Assembly (NCBI RefSeq): GCF_965222285.1
Contig: NZ_OZ244942.1
Coordinates: 2,108,001 to 2,172,000 of the forward strand
Reading direction: 5' to 3'
Source of the DNA: Tepidicaulis sp002389665
GTDB lineage: Bacteria > Pseudomonadota > Alphaproteobacteria > Parvibaculales > Parvibaculaceae
DNA: 64,000 nt
Shown: positions 1 through 6,682 of the stretch, one piece after another
Position numbering within the stretch: the first letter of the stretch is position 1
Layout of the letters: every line of letters begins with the position of its first letter
Position numbers and translations under genes: made by a program
Notes under the pieces: model-generated
What the model was told of the DNA's origin: nothing
The model's input: the letters and a program-made list of their open reading frames with translations, nothing else
Databases searched by the model: none

Positions 1-701
1 GCACCTCCGGCTTCAAGCGCCAGCGCGCGGAGTTTCAGGATCTGCTCTATCAGAACCTGCGCCGTGTCGGCTCGGCCTCCTCGGATGCAGGCACCGTCGT
101 CCCCGCGGGCGTTCAGGTCGGCCTCGGTGTGAAAACCGGTTCGGTTTACCGCATCACGACGCAGGGCAACCTCGACAATACCGAAGCCCCGCTCGACATC
201 GCAATCCAGGGCCGCGGCTATTTCCGGGTGGATCTGCCCAATGGTGAAACGGCTTACACCCGCGCGGGTAACTTCTCGCGCGACCCGAACGGCCAGATCG
301 TTACCTCCGACGGCTATGTCGTGCAGCCCGGCATCACCATTCCCGAAGACGCGATCGACATCACGATCAACGCGCAGGGTCAGGTGCAGGCCACGCTGCA
401 GGGCGAGACGGACCCTGTGATCGTCGGCCAGTTCGACCTTGCCACTTTCGCCAACGCCCCGGGCCTCGATCCCATCGGCGACAACTATTTCGTGGAAACC
501 GCAGCGTCCGGCGCCCCCAATATCGGCGCGCCCGGCGATCAGGGCTACGGCACCCTTCTGCAGAAATTCCTCGAAACCTCGAACGTCAACGCGGTGAGCG
601 AAATCAGCTCTCTCATTACCGCTCAGCGCGCTTATGAGATGAATGCCAAAGTCATCACCGCTTCGGACGAAATGATGTCCGTCACCTCCAACCTTCGCTA
701 A
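1..701 (+). CDS. flgG: Flagellar distal rod protein FlgG (3' part)
   Basis: FlgG forms the distal rod of the flagellar basal body. The frame is open from the first bases of the window, so the N-terminus lies outside. The visible start reads TSGFKRQRAEFQDLLYQNLR, the typical N-terminal part of FlgG. The middle carries the rod/hook block IAIQGRGYFRVDLPNGETAYTR. The C-terminus has LETSNVNAVSEISSLITAQRAYEMN, the standard C-terminal helix of rod and hook proteins, and ends in a TAA. It is followed 29 bases later by flgA, the usual flgFGAH order, so one transcript is likely. Confidence 0.96.
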   Translation, partial: TSGFKRQRAEFQDLLYQNLRRVGSASSDAGTVVPAGVQVGLGVKTGSVYRITTQGNLDNTEAPLDIAIQGRGYFRVDLPNGETAYTRAGNFSRDPNGQIVTSDGYVVQPGITIPEDAIDITINAQGQVQATLQGETDPVIVGQFDLATFANAPGLDPIGDNYFVETAASGAPNIGAPGDQGYGTLLQKFLETSNVNAVSEISSLITAQRAYEMNAKVITASDEMMSVTSNLR

Positions 702-730
702 CGCTTAAACCCGGCGCGAGGAGAGACACG

Positions 731-1729
731 ATGAAAACGACCATGAAAAAAGCAGCACTTGGGAAAATCGCGGCCCTTGGCCTGACGGGCTTTCTCGCCT
801 TCACGCTGCCCGCCGCAGACGCCGAGGCCGCTCGGCTGAAGTCGGATGTCATCGTCTCCGGCAGTCAGATCACGCTTGGCGATATTTTCGACGAAGCAGG
901 CGCCGCCAGCGATGTCGTCATCGCCGAAAGCCCCGTGCCGGGCCTCACCGACACGCTCTCCGTCTCACGCATCAGCGCCATGGCGCGGCGCAACGGCCTC
1001 GACTGGCGCAACCGGGACGGGCTGACCCATATTGCGGTCAAACGCACGGGCCTGCCCGTCGGCACCGAGGAAGTGCGCGATGTGCTGGCCGAAGCGCTCG
1101 CCTCCCGCTTCCCCGCAATTTCCGGCGCCGGTGTCCTTGAAGTCGAGATCGCGCCGAACAGCGCGCCGATCCTGGTGGCCGAAGGCGAGTTCCCGAGCGT
1201 CTCCGTCGACCGCTACAGCGTCGATGCCGGCAGCGGCCGTTTCGTCGCCCTGCTGCGCGCGCCCGCAAACGACCCCGCCGCCCCGGTGCGCCGGGTGATG
1301 GGCCGGGCTTATCCTGCCCTCGATGTGCCGGTGCTCACCAATCAGAAATCCGGCGGCGAACTGATCCGCGCTTCCGACATCGAATGGGTCCGCGTGCCGC
1401 TGACCCGTCTCGGTCAGAACATGATCACGGATATGAACAAGCTCGTCGGCATGACGCCGCGCAACGGCATCCGCCCCGGCCGCCCGATCCGCGCCTCGGA
1501 TGTGGAAACGCCCGTCGTCGTGGAGAAAAGCTCGCTCGTCAACGTCACGTTCAAAAGCGGCGCCATGCTGCTGAGCACCCGCGGCACGGCGCTGAATGCC
1601 GGCGCGGTCGGCGACACGATCAGCATTTTGAACAGCCGCTCGCGGCGCACCATTCAGGCCGTCGTCACCGGCCCGGGGGAAGCGGAAATCACCGCGCCCG
1701 ATCCCGTCCGCCTCGTATCGGCGCAGTAG
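731..1729 (+). CDS. flgA: Flagellar P-ring assembly chaperone FlgA
   Basis: FlgA is a periplasmic chaperone needed to assemble the FlgI P-ring around the rod. The 332-residue protein starts with a signal peptide (basic MKTTMKKAALGK, hydrophobic stretch, cut near AEA at about residue 33). The C-terminal third is the SAF-type domain: GGELIRASDIEWVRVPL followed by MTPRNGIRPGRPIRASD and LVNVTFKSGAMLL, all conserved in FlgA. It is longer than enterobacterial FlgA, as usual in alphaproteobacteria. A GAGGAGAG ribosome-binding site precedes the ATG. It lies between flgG and flgH. Confidence 0.95.
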   Translation: MKTTMKKAALGKIAALGLTGFLAFTLPAADAEAARLKSDVIVSGSQITLGDIFDEAGAASDVVIAESPVPGLTDTLSVSRISAMARRNGLDWRNRDGLTHIAVKRTGLPVGTEEVRDVLAEALASRFPAISGAGVLEVEIAPNSAPILVAEGEFPSVSVDRYSVDAGSGRFVALLRAPANDPAAPVRRVMGRAYPALDVPVLTNQKSGGELIRASDIEWVRVPLTRLGQNMITDMNKLVGMTPRNGIRPGRPIRASDVETPVVVEKSSLVNVTFKSGAMLLSTRGTALNAGAVGDTISILNSRSRRTIQAVVTGPGEAEITAPDPVRLVSAQ

Positions 1730-1806
1730 TTTGAAGGCCCAGTACTAGAGCCACAGGAATTCGCCACTAGGGCGCCGGATTGGCGCCAGGCAAAGGAGCC
1801 AAGAAA

Positions 1807-2577
1807 ATGTTCCATCTCTCCGCACCCCTCGCCGCCCGCCTGCGCACCGGCCTTGCCGTTACCTTGATGGGCGCCAGCCTGGCAGCCTGCAGCGCGGCCG
1901 ACCGTCTGGCCAATGTCGGCAAACCGCCGCCGCTGAACCCGATCGAGAACCCCACCTCGCAGCCCGGCTACAAGCCCGTGACCCTGCCGATGCCGGCGCC
2001 GGAACAGGTGGTCTATCAGCCCAACTCGCTGTGGCGCTCGGGCTCTCGCGCCTTCTTCAAGGATCAGCGCGCCTCGCGTATCGGCGACATTCTGACGGTC
2101 AATATCGACATTACCGACCGCGCACGGGTCAATAACAGCACGACCCGCACGCGCTCCAATTCCGAAGACGCCAATGTCAGCGCGCTTCTGGGGTACGAGT
2201 CCGCTCTCGGGAAAATTCTTCCCGAGGCCGTGGACCCCGACAATCTGGCCGAGTTCGGCAGCGACAGCGCCAGCCAGGGCACCGGCACGGTGAACCGGCG
2301 TGAAGAAGTGACGCTTACCGTCGCCGCCGTCGTCTCGCAGGTACTGCCCAACGGCAACCTCGTGATCGAGGGACGCCAGGAAGTCCGGGTCAATTTCGAA
2401 GTACGTGAACTGCTCATCGCGGGCGTCGTCCGCCCTGAGGATATTTCCGCCACCAACACGATCCAGCACACCCAGATCGCAGAGGCGCGGGTTTCCTATG
2501 GCGGGCGCGGCCAGCTGACCGACGTGCAGCAGCCCCGCTACGGCCAGCAGGTTTACGACATCATCATGCCGTTCTGA
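1807..2577 (+). CDS. flgH: Flagellar L-ring lipoprotein FlgH
   Basis: FlgH forms the outer-membrane L-ring. The ATG at 1807 was chosen because an AAAGGAG lies 8 bases before it; the frame is open further upstream from a TTG at 1780 without such a site. The 256-residue product has a lipoprotein signal ending in the lipobox LAAC at about residue 27. Recognisable FlgH blocks are SLWRSGSRAFFKDQRASRIGDILTV, the QGTGTVNRREEVTLTVAAVV segment, LPNGNLVIEGRQEVRVN, and the C-terminal GRGQLTDVQQPRYGQQVYD. Last gene of the flgG-flgA-flgH run, followed by a terminator hairpin. Confidence 0.96.
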   Translation: MFHLSAPLAARLRTGLAVTLMGASLAACSAADRLANVGKPPPLNPIENPTSQPGYKPVTLPMPAPEQVVYQPNSLWRSGSRAFFKDQRASRIGDILTVNIDITDRARVNNSTTRTRSNSEDANVSALLGYESALGKILPEAVDPDNLAEFGSDSASQGTGTVNRREEVTLTVAAVVSQVLPNGNLVIEGRQEVRVNFEVRELLIAGVVRPEDISATNTIQHTQIAEARVSYGGRGQLTDVQQPRYGQQVYDIIMPF

Positions 2578-2653
2578 TCCATCAGAACCCGATTTAAAGG
2601 GAGGGCCGCCTTACGAAATACCAAGGCCATTTTCACACCACACACCCAAAGAA

Positions 2654-2680
2654 AAACGCGGCTCAACCGAGCCGCGTTTC
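2654..2680. terminator. Hairpin between convergent flgH and dksA
   Basis: An 11-base perfect inverted repeat (AAACGCGGCTC / GAGCCGCGTTT) with a 4-base loop. T-rich bases follow on the plus side and A-rich bases precede it, so it can serve as a terminator for both flgH (plus) and the dksA-like gene (minus), which converge here. Confidence 0.8.
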
Positions 2681-2729
2681 CTCTTTCCGGGCAAGGCACT
2701 CCAAACCCTGCCGAATATCTTCTTCCCGC

Positions 2730-3146
2730 TTAGTCGTCGCGATAAACTTTCTCGCGCTTCTCGTGACGCTCCTGCGCCTCGATCGACAAAGTGGCGATGG
2801 GACGCGCATCGAGCCTCTTCAGGCTGATCGGCTCGCCCGTCTCTTCACAATAACCGTAAGTGCCTTCCTCGATCCGGCGCAGCGCGGAATCGATTTTGGA
2901 AATCAGTTTGCGCTGCCTGTCCCGGGTGCGCAGCTCGAGCGCGCGCTCCGTTTCGCTCGACGCGCGGTCGGCGATATCGGGATGATGACCGGAATCGTCT
3001 TGCAGGTGCTGCAAGGTTTCCTTGTTTTCGCGCAGAATATCGTCCTTCCAAGCGAGCAACTTTTGCCGGAAATACTCCTGTTGACGCTTGTTCATGAACG
3101 GTTCGTCGTCAGACGGCACATACCCTTTTGGTAACCGAACGCTCAT
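2730..3146 (-). CDS. dksA: DksA/TraR-family transcription factor
   Basis: DksA binds RNA polymerase in the secondary channel and, with ppGpp, adjusts transcription. The 138-residue protein has a long helical N-terminal half. The coiled-coil tip carries DIADRA, matching the DxxDxA tip of DksA. The C-terminal part GTYGYCEETGEPISLKRLDARP is the zinc-finger region, but of the usual four cysteines only one is left (the second pair reads SIEA). Cysteine-poor DksA proteins are known in alphaproteobacteria. An AAGGAGA site lies upstream of the ATG. It stands alone on the minus strand between flagellar genes. Confidence 0.92.
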   Translation of the reverse strand: MSVRLPKGYVPSDDEPFMNKRQQEYFRQKLLAWKDDILRENKETLQHLQDDSGHHPDIADRASSETERALELRTRDRQRKLISKIDSALRRIEEGTYGYCEETGEPISLKRLDARPIATLSIEAQERHEKREKVYRDD

Positions 3147-3236
3147 GAGCCCTGCTCTCTCCTTCTCAACGCGATTCCCCCCCGCGTAAAAGCGGCTGGA
3201 GTATAGGTAGAGCCCCGACGATTCTCAATATCGGGA

Positions 3237-3265
3237 CGAAAAGCTGGTTTACGCACGGGCCAGCT
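3237..3265 (-). terminator. Possible terminator downstream of fliX
   Basis: On the minus strand AGCTGG and CCAGCT pair around a 12-base loop and are followed by TTTTC. It lies about 70 bases past the fliX stop and before the dksA promoter region. The stem is short, so this is a tentative call. Confidence 0.4.
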
Positions 3266-3334
3266 GGGCTTCTTTAGCCATAATCCCGTGACATGTCGGT
3301 GAAAAATGGCCCTTAAGCAAGAAATTTTAAGGGG

Positions 3335-3757
3335 TCAGCGCCCGAATTTTGCCAGCTCTACCCTGGCGCGCAGCTCGATATGGTCCAAAACCTCGCAAAG
3401 CTGCGGGTCGGCAACCTGATCGCGCTGGCGTTCCACAATGCTCAAAAGCCGGGAGAGTTTGGGGCCGGGCACCTGGCCGCTGAGCAGACCGAGCTTGATT
3501 TCATCGAGAATATCGAGAATTTCCTCGCCCCGCGCGACGGCGCGGCGCTTGCCGCCTTTAAAATCGCCCACCGTGTCGGCGCCCTGCACGGCAAGCAGCG
3601 CATCGAGCGCCGCCAGAGGGCCGGTGCCGGCGGCGGCGCGGGCCGGGGCCGCATCGCTGGCCCCTGCGGGTTGGAAGACAGCGCCGGAGGCGGAAGATTT
3701 TCCTGCCCGCGGCGCGCTGCCGCTCGTGCCGATCTGTGTTCTGCTGCCCACTTTCAT
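3335..3757 (-). CDS. fliX: Flagellar assembly regulator FliX
   Basis: FliX is an alphaproteobacterial class II flagellar protein. In Caulobacter it couples basal-body assembly to FlbD, the activator of sigma-54 flagellar promoters. This 140-residue protein has a low-complexity Ala/Gly/Ser-rich first half and a conserved helical second half: LAALDALLAVQ, then KRRAVARGEEILDILDEIKLGLLSG and the C-terminal LDHIELRARVELAKFGR, which match FliX. It is transcribed divergently from flgI, the same arrangement as in Caulobacter. A CtrA-like box sits in the shared upstream region and a sigma-54 site precedes flgI. This supports FliX over a generic unknown. Confidence 0.88.
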   Translation of the reverse strand: MKVGSRTQIGTSGSAPRAGKSSASGAVFQPAGASDAAPARAAAGTGPLAALDALLAVQGADTVGDFKGGKRRAVARGEEILDILDEIKLGLLSGQVPGPKLSRLLSIVERQRDQVADPQLCEVLDHIELRARVELAKFGR

Positions 3758-3866
3758 GATCTAGCCCTGATACCCAACGCTGGTTTCCATCCCGGACGAC
3801 GCCGGCTAACTGCCTGCCGGAAAAGCGCAATTCCGGCTATGTTTGAGGAATCCTGCGCCAGAGCAT

Positions 3867-3881
3867 TTAACATGACGTTAA
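3867..3881. promoter_or_regulatory. CtrA-type box upstream of fliX
   Basis: TTAACATGACGTTAA matches TTAA-N7-TTAA, the binding motif of the cell-cycle regulator CtrA. It lies about 110 bases upstream of the fliX start in the fliX-flgI divergent region, the position expected for a class II flagellar gene. Binding is inferred from the motif only. Confidence 0.55.
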
Positions 3882-4026
3882 GGTTAAATGGCGGCAGGCA
3901 AATTTTACCGCCCAGGCCCGGCGTTTCTTGCCCTGCGGGCAGATTGCGGCTCGCGGCGCGCCACCAGGCAGCAAGAAAATTTCAGCAAAATCAATATGTT
4001 AAGAAACACACCCGCCCCAAGCGACT

Positions 4027-4042
4027 TGGCACGCATTTCGCT
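4027..4042 (+). promoter_or_regulatory. Sigma-54 promoter of flgI
   Basis: TGGCACGCATTTCGCT has the invariant GG-N10-GC spacing of RpoN promoters and the full TGGCACG -24 element; the -12 element differs from TTGCW at one base. The predicted start site, about 12 bases beyond the GC, leaves a leader of about 30 bases before the ATG at 4084. The in-frame ATG at 4063 would be too close, which decides the flgI start. Confidence 0.75.
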
Positions 4043-4083
4043 TTCTACTTTCACAGAAATTCATGCGCGGAGTGCAGCAACCG

Positions 4084-5226
4084 ATGAAAAGCCACGCTCG
4101 ACAACTCAGCCACCGCCTGTTCGGCGCCTTTCTGGCCGGTCTGGTTCTGGCCGCGGGCCTTCTTCCCGCGCCTGCCCAAGCTACCTCCCGGATCAAGGAC
4201 ATTGCCGATGTCGAGGGCATCCGCGACAACTTGCTGGTGGGCTATGGCCTCGTCGTCGGCCTCGACGGCACGGGCGACACGCTGCGCAACTCCACCTTCA
4301 CGTTGCAGAGCCTGACCGCCATGCTGGAACGGCTCGGCGTCAACACGCGCGGTTCGGATCTGAAAACGGAGAACGTCGCCGCCGTCATGGTGACAGCCAA
4401 CCTGCCCCCCTTCGCCCCGCAAGGCACGCGCATCGATGTGACGGTGAGCGCGCTCGGCGATGCCGAAAGCCTGCAAGGCGGCACGCTGCTGGTGACGCCA
4501 CTCATGGGCGCCGACGGCGAGGTTTATGCCGTGGCTCAAGGCTCCCTCGCCGTGGGCGGGTTCAGCGCGCAGGGCGAGGCCGCCTCCATTACGCGCGGCG
4601 TACCCACCAATGGCCGCATCGCCAATGGCGCCATCGTCGAGCGGGAAATCGAATTCGAGCTGGCGACGCTGGGCAAGTTGCGCCTTGCCTTGCGCAACCC
4701 GGACATCACGACCTCGAACCGCATTGCCACGGCCATCAACACCTATCTGGGCCAACAGGCCGCCGAAGCGCAGAACCCGACTTCCGTCGAACTGCGCATG
4801 CCCGCCGGCTACCAGGGCTCGGTCATCGATCTTCTGACGGAAGTCGAACAGCTGCGCGTACAGCCCGACATGCCCGCCCGCGTCGTCATCGACGAATCTT
4901 CCGGCGTCATCGTCATGGGCCAGGATGTGCGCGTCAGCACCGTGGCCATTGCCCAAGGCAACCTGACGGTCCGCGTCACCGAGACGCCGCAGGTCAGCCA
5001 GCCCAACCCCTTTGCCGAGCAGGGCGACACCGTTGTCGTGCCGCGCACGGAAGTGGAAGTGGATGAAGGCGCAGACCGGCAGCTCGCGCTCGTCGGCGGC
5101 TCCGTCTCGCTGCAGGAGCTTGTCAACGGTCTCAACGCCCTTGGCATCGGCCCGCGCGACATGATCACCATTTTGCAGTCGATCAAGACCGCCGGCGCCC
5201 TTCAGGCTGAAATCGAGGTGATGTAA
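4084..5226 (+). CDS. flgI: Flagellar P-ring protein FlgI
   Basis: FlgI builds the periplasmic P-ring around the rod. The 380-residue protein begins with a signal peptide (MKSHARQLSHRLFGAFLAGLVLAAGLLPAPAQA). The mature N-terminus TSRIKDIADVEGIRDNLLVGYGLVVGLDGTGD is the strongly conserved FlgI opening. NVAAVMVTANLPPFAPQGTRIDVTVSALGDAESLQGGTLL and the C-terminal GPRDMITILQSIKTAGALQAEIEVM are also diagnostic. An ATG at 4063 is in frame, but the sigma-54 promoter position favours 4084. The stop overlaps the start of the next gene by one base, so they are translated together. Confidence 0.97.
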   Translation: MKSHARQLSHRLFGAFLAGLVLAAGLLPAPAQATSRIKDIADVEGIRDNLLVGYGLVVGLDGTGDTLRNSTFTLQSLTAMLERLGVNTRGSDLKTENVAAVMVTANLPPFAPQGTRIDVTVSALGDAESLQGGTLLVTPLMGADGEVYAVAQGSLAVGGFSAQGEAASITRGVPTNGRIANGAIVEREIEFELATLGKLRLALRNPDITTSNRIATAINTYLGQQAAEAQNPTSVELRMPAGYQGSVIDLLTEVEQLRVQPDMPARVVIDESSGVIVMGQDVRVSTVAIAQGNLTVRVTETPQVSQPNPFAEQGDTVVVPRTEVEVDEGADRQLALVGGSVSLQELVNGLNALGIGPRDMITILQSIKTAGALQAEIEVM

Positions 5227-5537
5227 TGGAACTCTCCGGCGCATTTTCCGCACAGCTCGCCGCTCAAAGCCACGAGCCTTCTTCCTTGCGCACGCGCAAC
5301 GCCGAAAAGGCCCGCGAAGTGGCGCAGGATTTCGAAGCCCATGTGATTTCCGCCTTTGCCGAAAGCATGTTCGCTGAAATCCCGACCGACGGCCCCTTTG
5401 GCGGCGGCCATGGTGAAAGCGTCTTCCGCTCCTTGCTCATTCAGGAATATGGCAAGGAAATGAGCCAGTCGGGCGGCATCGGTATCGCCGACAATGTCTT
5501 CAAGGAAATCCTTAAACTGCAGGAGGTATCCCAATGA
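5226..5537 (+). CDS. flgJ: Rod-binding protein, FlgJ N-terminal type
   Basis: This 103-residue protein corresponds to the N-terminal rod-capping domain of FlgJ, without the muramidase domain found in gammaproteobacteria. Short forms of this kind, sometimes named CheL in alphaproteobacteria, usually follow flgI. The diagnostic stretch is AREVAQDFEAHVISAFAESMF followed by GGGHGESVFRSLLIQEYGKEMSQSGGIGIADNVFKEIL. The ATG overlaps the flgI stop by one base and its own stop overlaps the next ATG (ATGA), which implies translational coupling. It should act in the periplasm, assisting rod assembly. Confidence 0.88.
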   Translation: MELSGAFSAQLAAQSHEPSSLRTRNAEKAREVAQDFEAHVISAFAESMFAEIPTDGPFGGGHGESVFRSLLIQEYGKEMSQSGGIGIADNVFKEILKLQEVSQ

Positions 5538-6010
5538 CCGCTGCGCCCAGATCCAACTATACCGCCATTGAAGCGGCCCCGCCCCGCGAGCGCGTGGAGC
5601 GGCTGATCTCCGTCACCGACCATCTGATGCGGATCGTCGAACAGGAGAGCACATTCCTGCGTAACAAAGAGCCTTACCGCATCGAAGAGGTGCATGAGGA
5701 AAAGCTGCGCCTGACCTCCGACTACGCCATGGATATCGGGCTTTTAGGCAAGACGCCGCATATTCTCGATCAGGCCCCGGCTGAAATCGTCTCGCGCCTG
5801 AAAAGCAATATGAAGCAGCTCTCCGAAAAACTGACGGAAAACGAAAAGCTGCTCGGCGCGCTGAAAGAGGCCTCCGAAGACCTGATCAAAAACGTCGCCC
5901 GCATCGCCGCGCGCGAAAGACGTCCGGCTGCCGGCTACGGCAATTCCGGTCAGATGTCGGACCTGCCGAAGACGGCGCCTTCTGCCCTCTCGCTCGACCG
6001 GCAGATTTAG
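5534..6010 (+). CDS. FlgN-like flagellar protein
   Basis: This 158-residue, mostly helical, charged protein starts within an ATGA overlap with the flgJ stop. The segment RVERLISVTDHLMRIVEQESTFLRN...EEVHEEKLRLTSDYAMD resembles FlgN-family chaperones, which hold FlgK and FlgL in the cytoplasm before export. Position directly after flgI-flgJ is common for this family in alphaproteobacteria. The C-terminus (from about residue 125) is disordered and rich in Arg, Pro and Ser. Similarity is judged by eye, so the chaperone role is an inference. Confidence 0.68.
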   Translation: MTAAPRSNYTAIEAAPPRERVERLISVTDHLMRIVEQESTFLRNKEPYRIEEVHEEKLRLTSDYAMDIGLLGKTPHILDQAPAEIVSRLKSNMKQLSEKLTENEKLLGALKEASEDLIKNVARIAARERRPAAGYGNSGQMSDLPKTAPSALSLDRQI

Positions 6011-6073
6011 TTCGGGTCTCCACCAGTAGGGGCTTCCGGGCCCTTACAGTTTTCCACAAAAGGTTAAAACGCT

Positions 6074-6088
6074 TTAACCCGCCGTTAA
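6074..6088. promoter_or_regulatory. CtrA-type box upstream of flaG
   Basis: TTAACCCGCCGTTAA fits TTAA-N7-TTAA exactly and lies about 80 bases upstream of the flaG start. A second TTAA (6064-6067) sits 6 bases before it. A CtrA site here would place flaG in an early flagellar class; this is motif-based only. Confidence 0.5.
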
Positions 6089-6166
6089 AGCTTGCCGTCT
6101 AAGCTGCTTTCCTAGGGGATATTTGTGTTCAACCTTAAGGGGGGAGAGCATGAAACGGTGGCTTAG

Positions 6167-6532
6167 ATGGATAGCATCGCCCCATTGCCAGGAACCCAGT
6201 CGCTAGCGGCGCTCGCTGCTGGCGATAAACCCGCGCGCACGGCCGAAGCCCAAAGCGTAACCCCGCGTCCGGTCGAACGATCCCGCCCTGCAAACGCCGC
6301 TCAAAACGGCCAGGAAGGCGACGAAGCCGCCATCCGCGCAACCATTGCCGAATTCTTTGCCGAAAACCGCGAAATCCATGTCGAAGTGGACGACCCGTCG
6401 GGCCGTGTCATCTTTCAGTCGCTGGACAAAGAAACCGGCGAGGTGAAAAACCAGGTCCCGAGCGAAGATATCGTCAAACTCGTCACACAGCTGCGCAACC
6501 CGCGCGGCCTGATCGTCGACGCCAAAGCCTGA
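6167..6532 (+). CDS. flaG: FlaG-like flagellar protein
   Basis: The 121-residue protein has a variable N-terminal half and a C-terminal FlaG domain: IHVEVDDPSGRVIFQSLDKETGEVKNQVPSEDIVKLVTQLRNPRGLIVDAKA, matching the pattern of a D-x-x-(S/T)-G-R-V strand, DxxTGEVxxQ(I/V)P, and an end on GL-x-VD. FlaG proteins influence filament length and lie near flagellins. Oddly, the strong GGGGGAG at 6139-6145 lies too far from this ATG (about 20 bases) and better suits an out-of-frame ATG at 6150 that opens an 18-codon frame overlapping the flaG start. The promoter region carries a CtrA-like box. Confidence 0.8.
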   Translation: MDSIAPLPGTQSLAALAAGDKPARTAEAQSVTPRPVERSRPANAAQNGQEGDEAAIRATIAEFFAENREIHVEVDDPSGRVIFQSLDKETGEVKNQVPSEDIVKLVTQLRNPRGLIVDAKA

Positions 6533-6682
6533 ACGCCCCTCCCCTCCGCATCACTTCTGCGCTGCCCGAAATCCGCACGCCTTTTCTTCTCCTTAACGGA
6601 TCACTAACCTTAATTTGGGACGAATAAGGTCCCCAAGGTCAGATCTGACGGGCGCCCGCGCCCGCAAGGAGCCCCAGGCATT

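Noticed and set aside
4051..5253. 400-codon minus-strand frame opposite flgI
   Set aside because: It covers flgI on the other strand, has no family motif and no start signal.
6061..6090. FliA (sigma-28) promoter TAAA...GCCGTTAA before flaG
   Set aside because: The spacer is 12 bases, not the 15 expected between TAAA and GCCG; the TTAA boxes there fit a CtrA site better.
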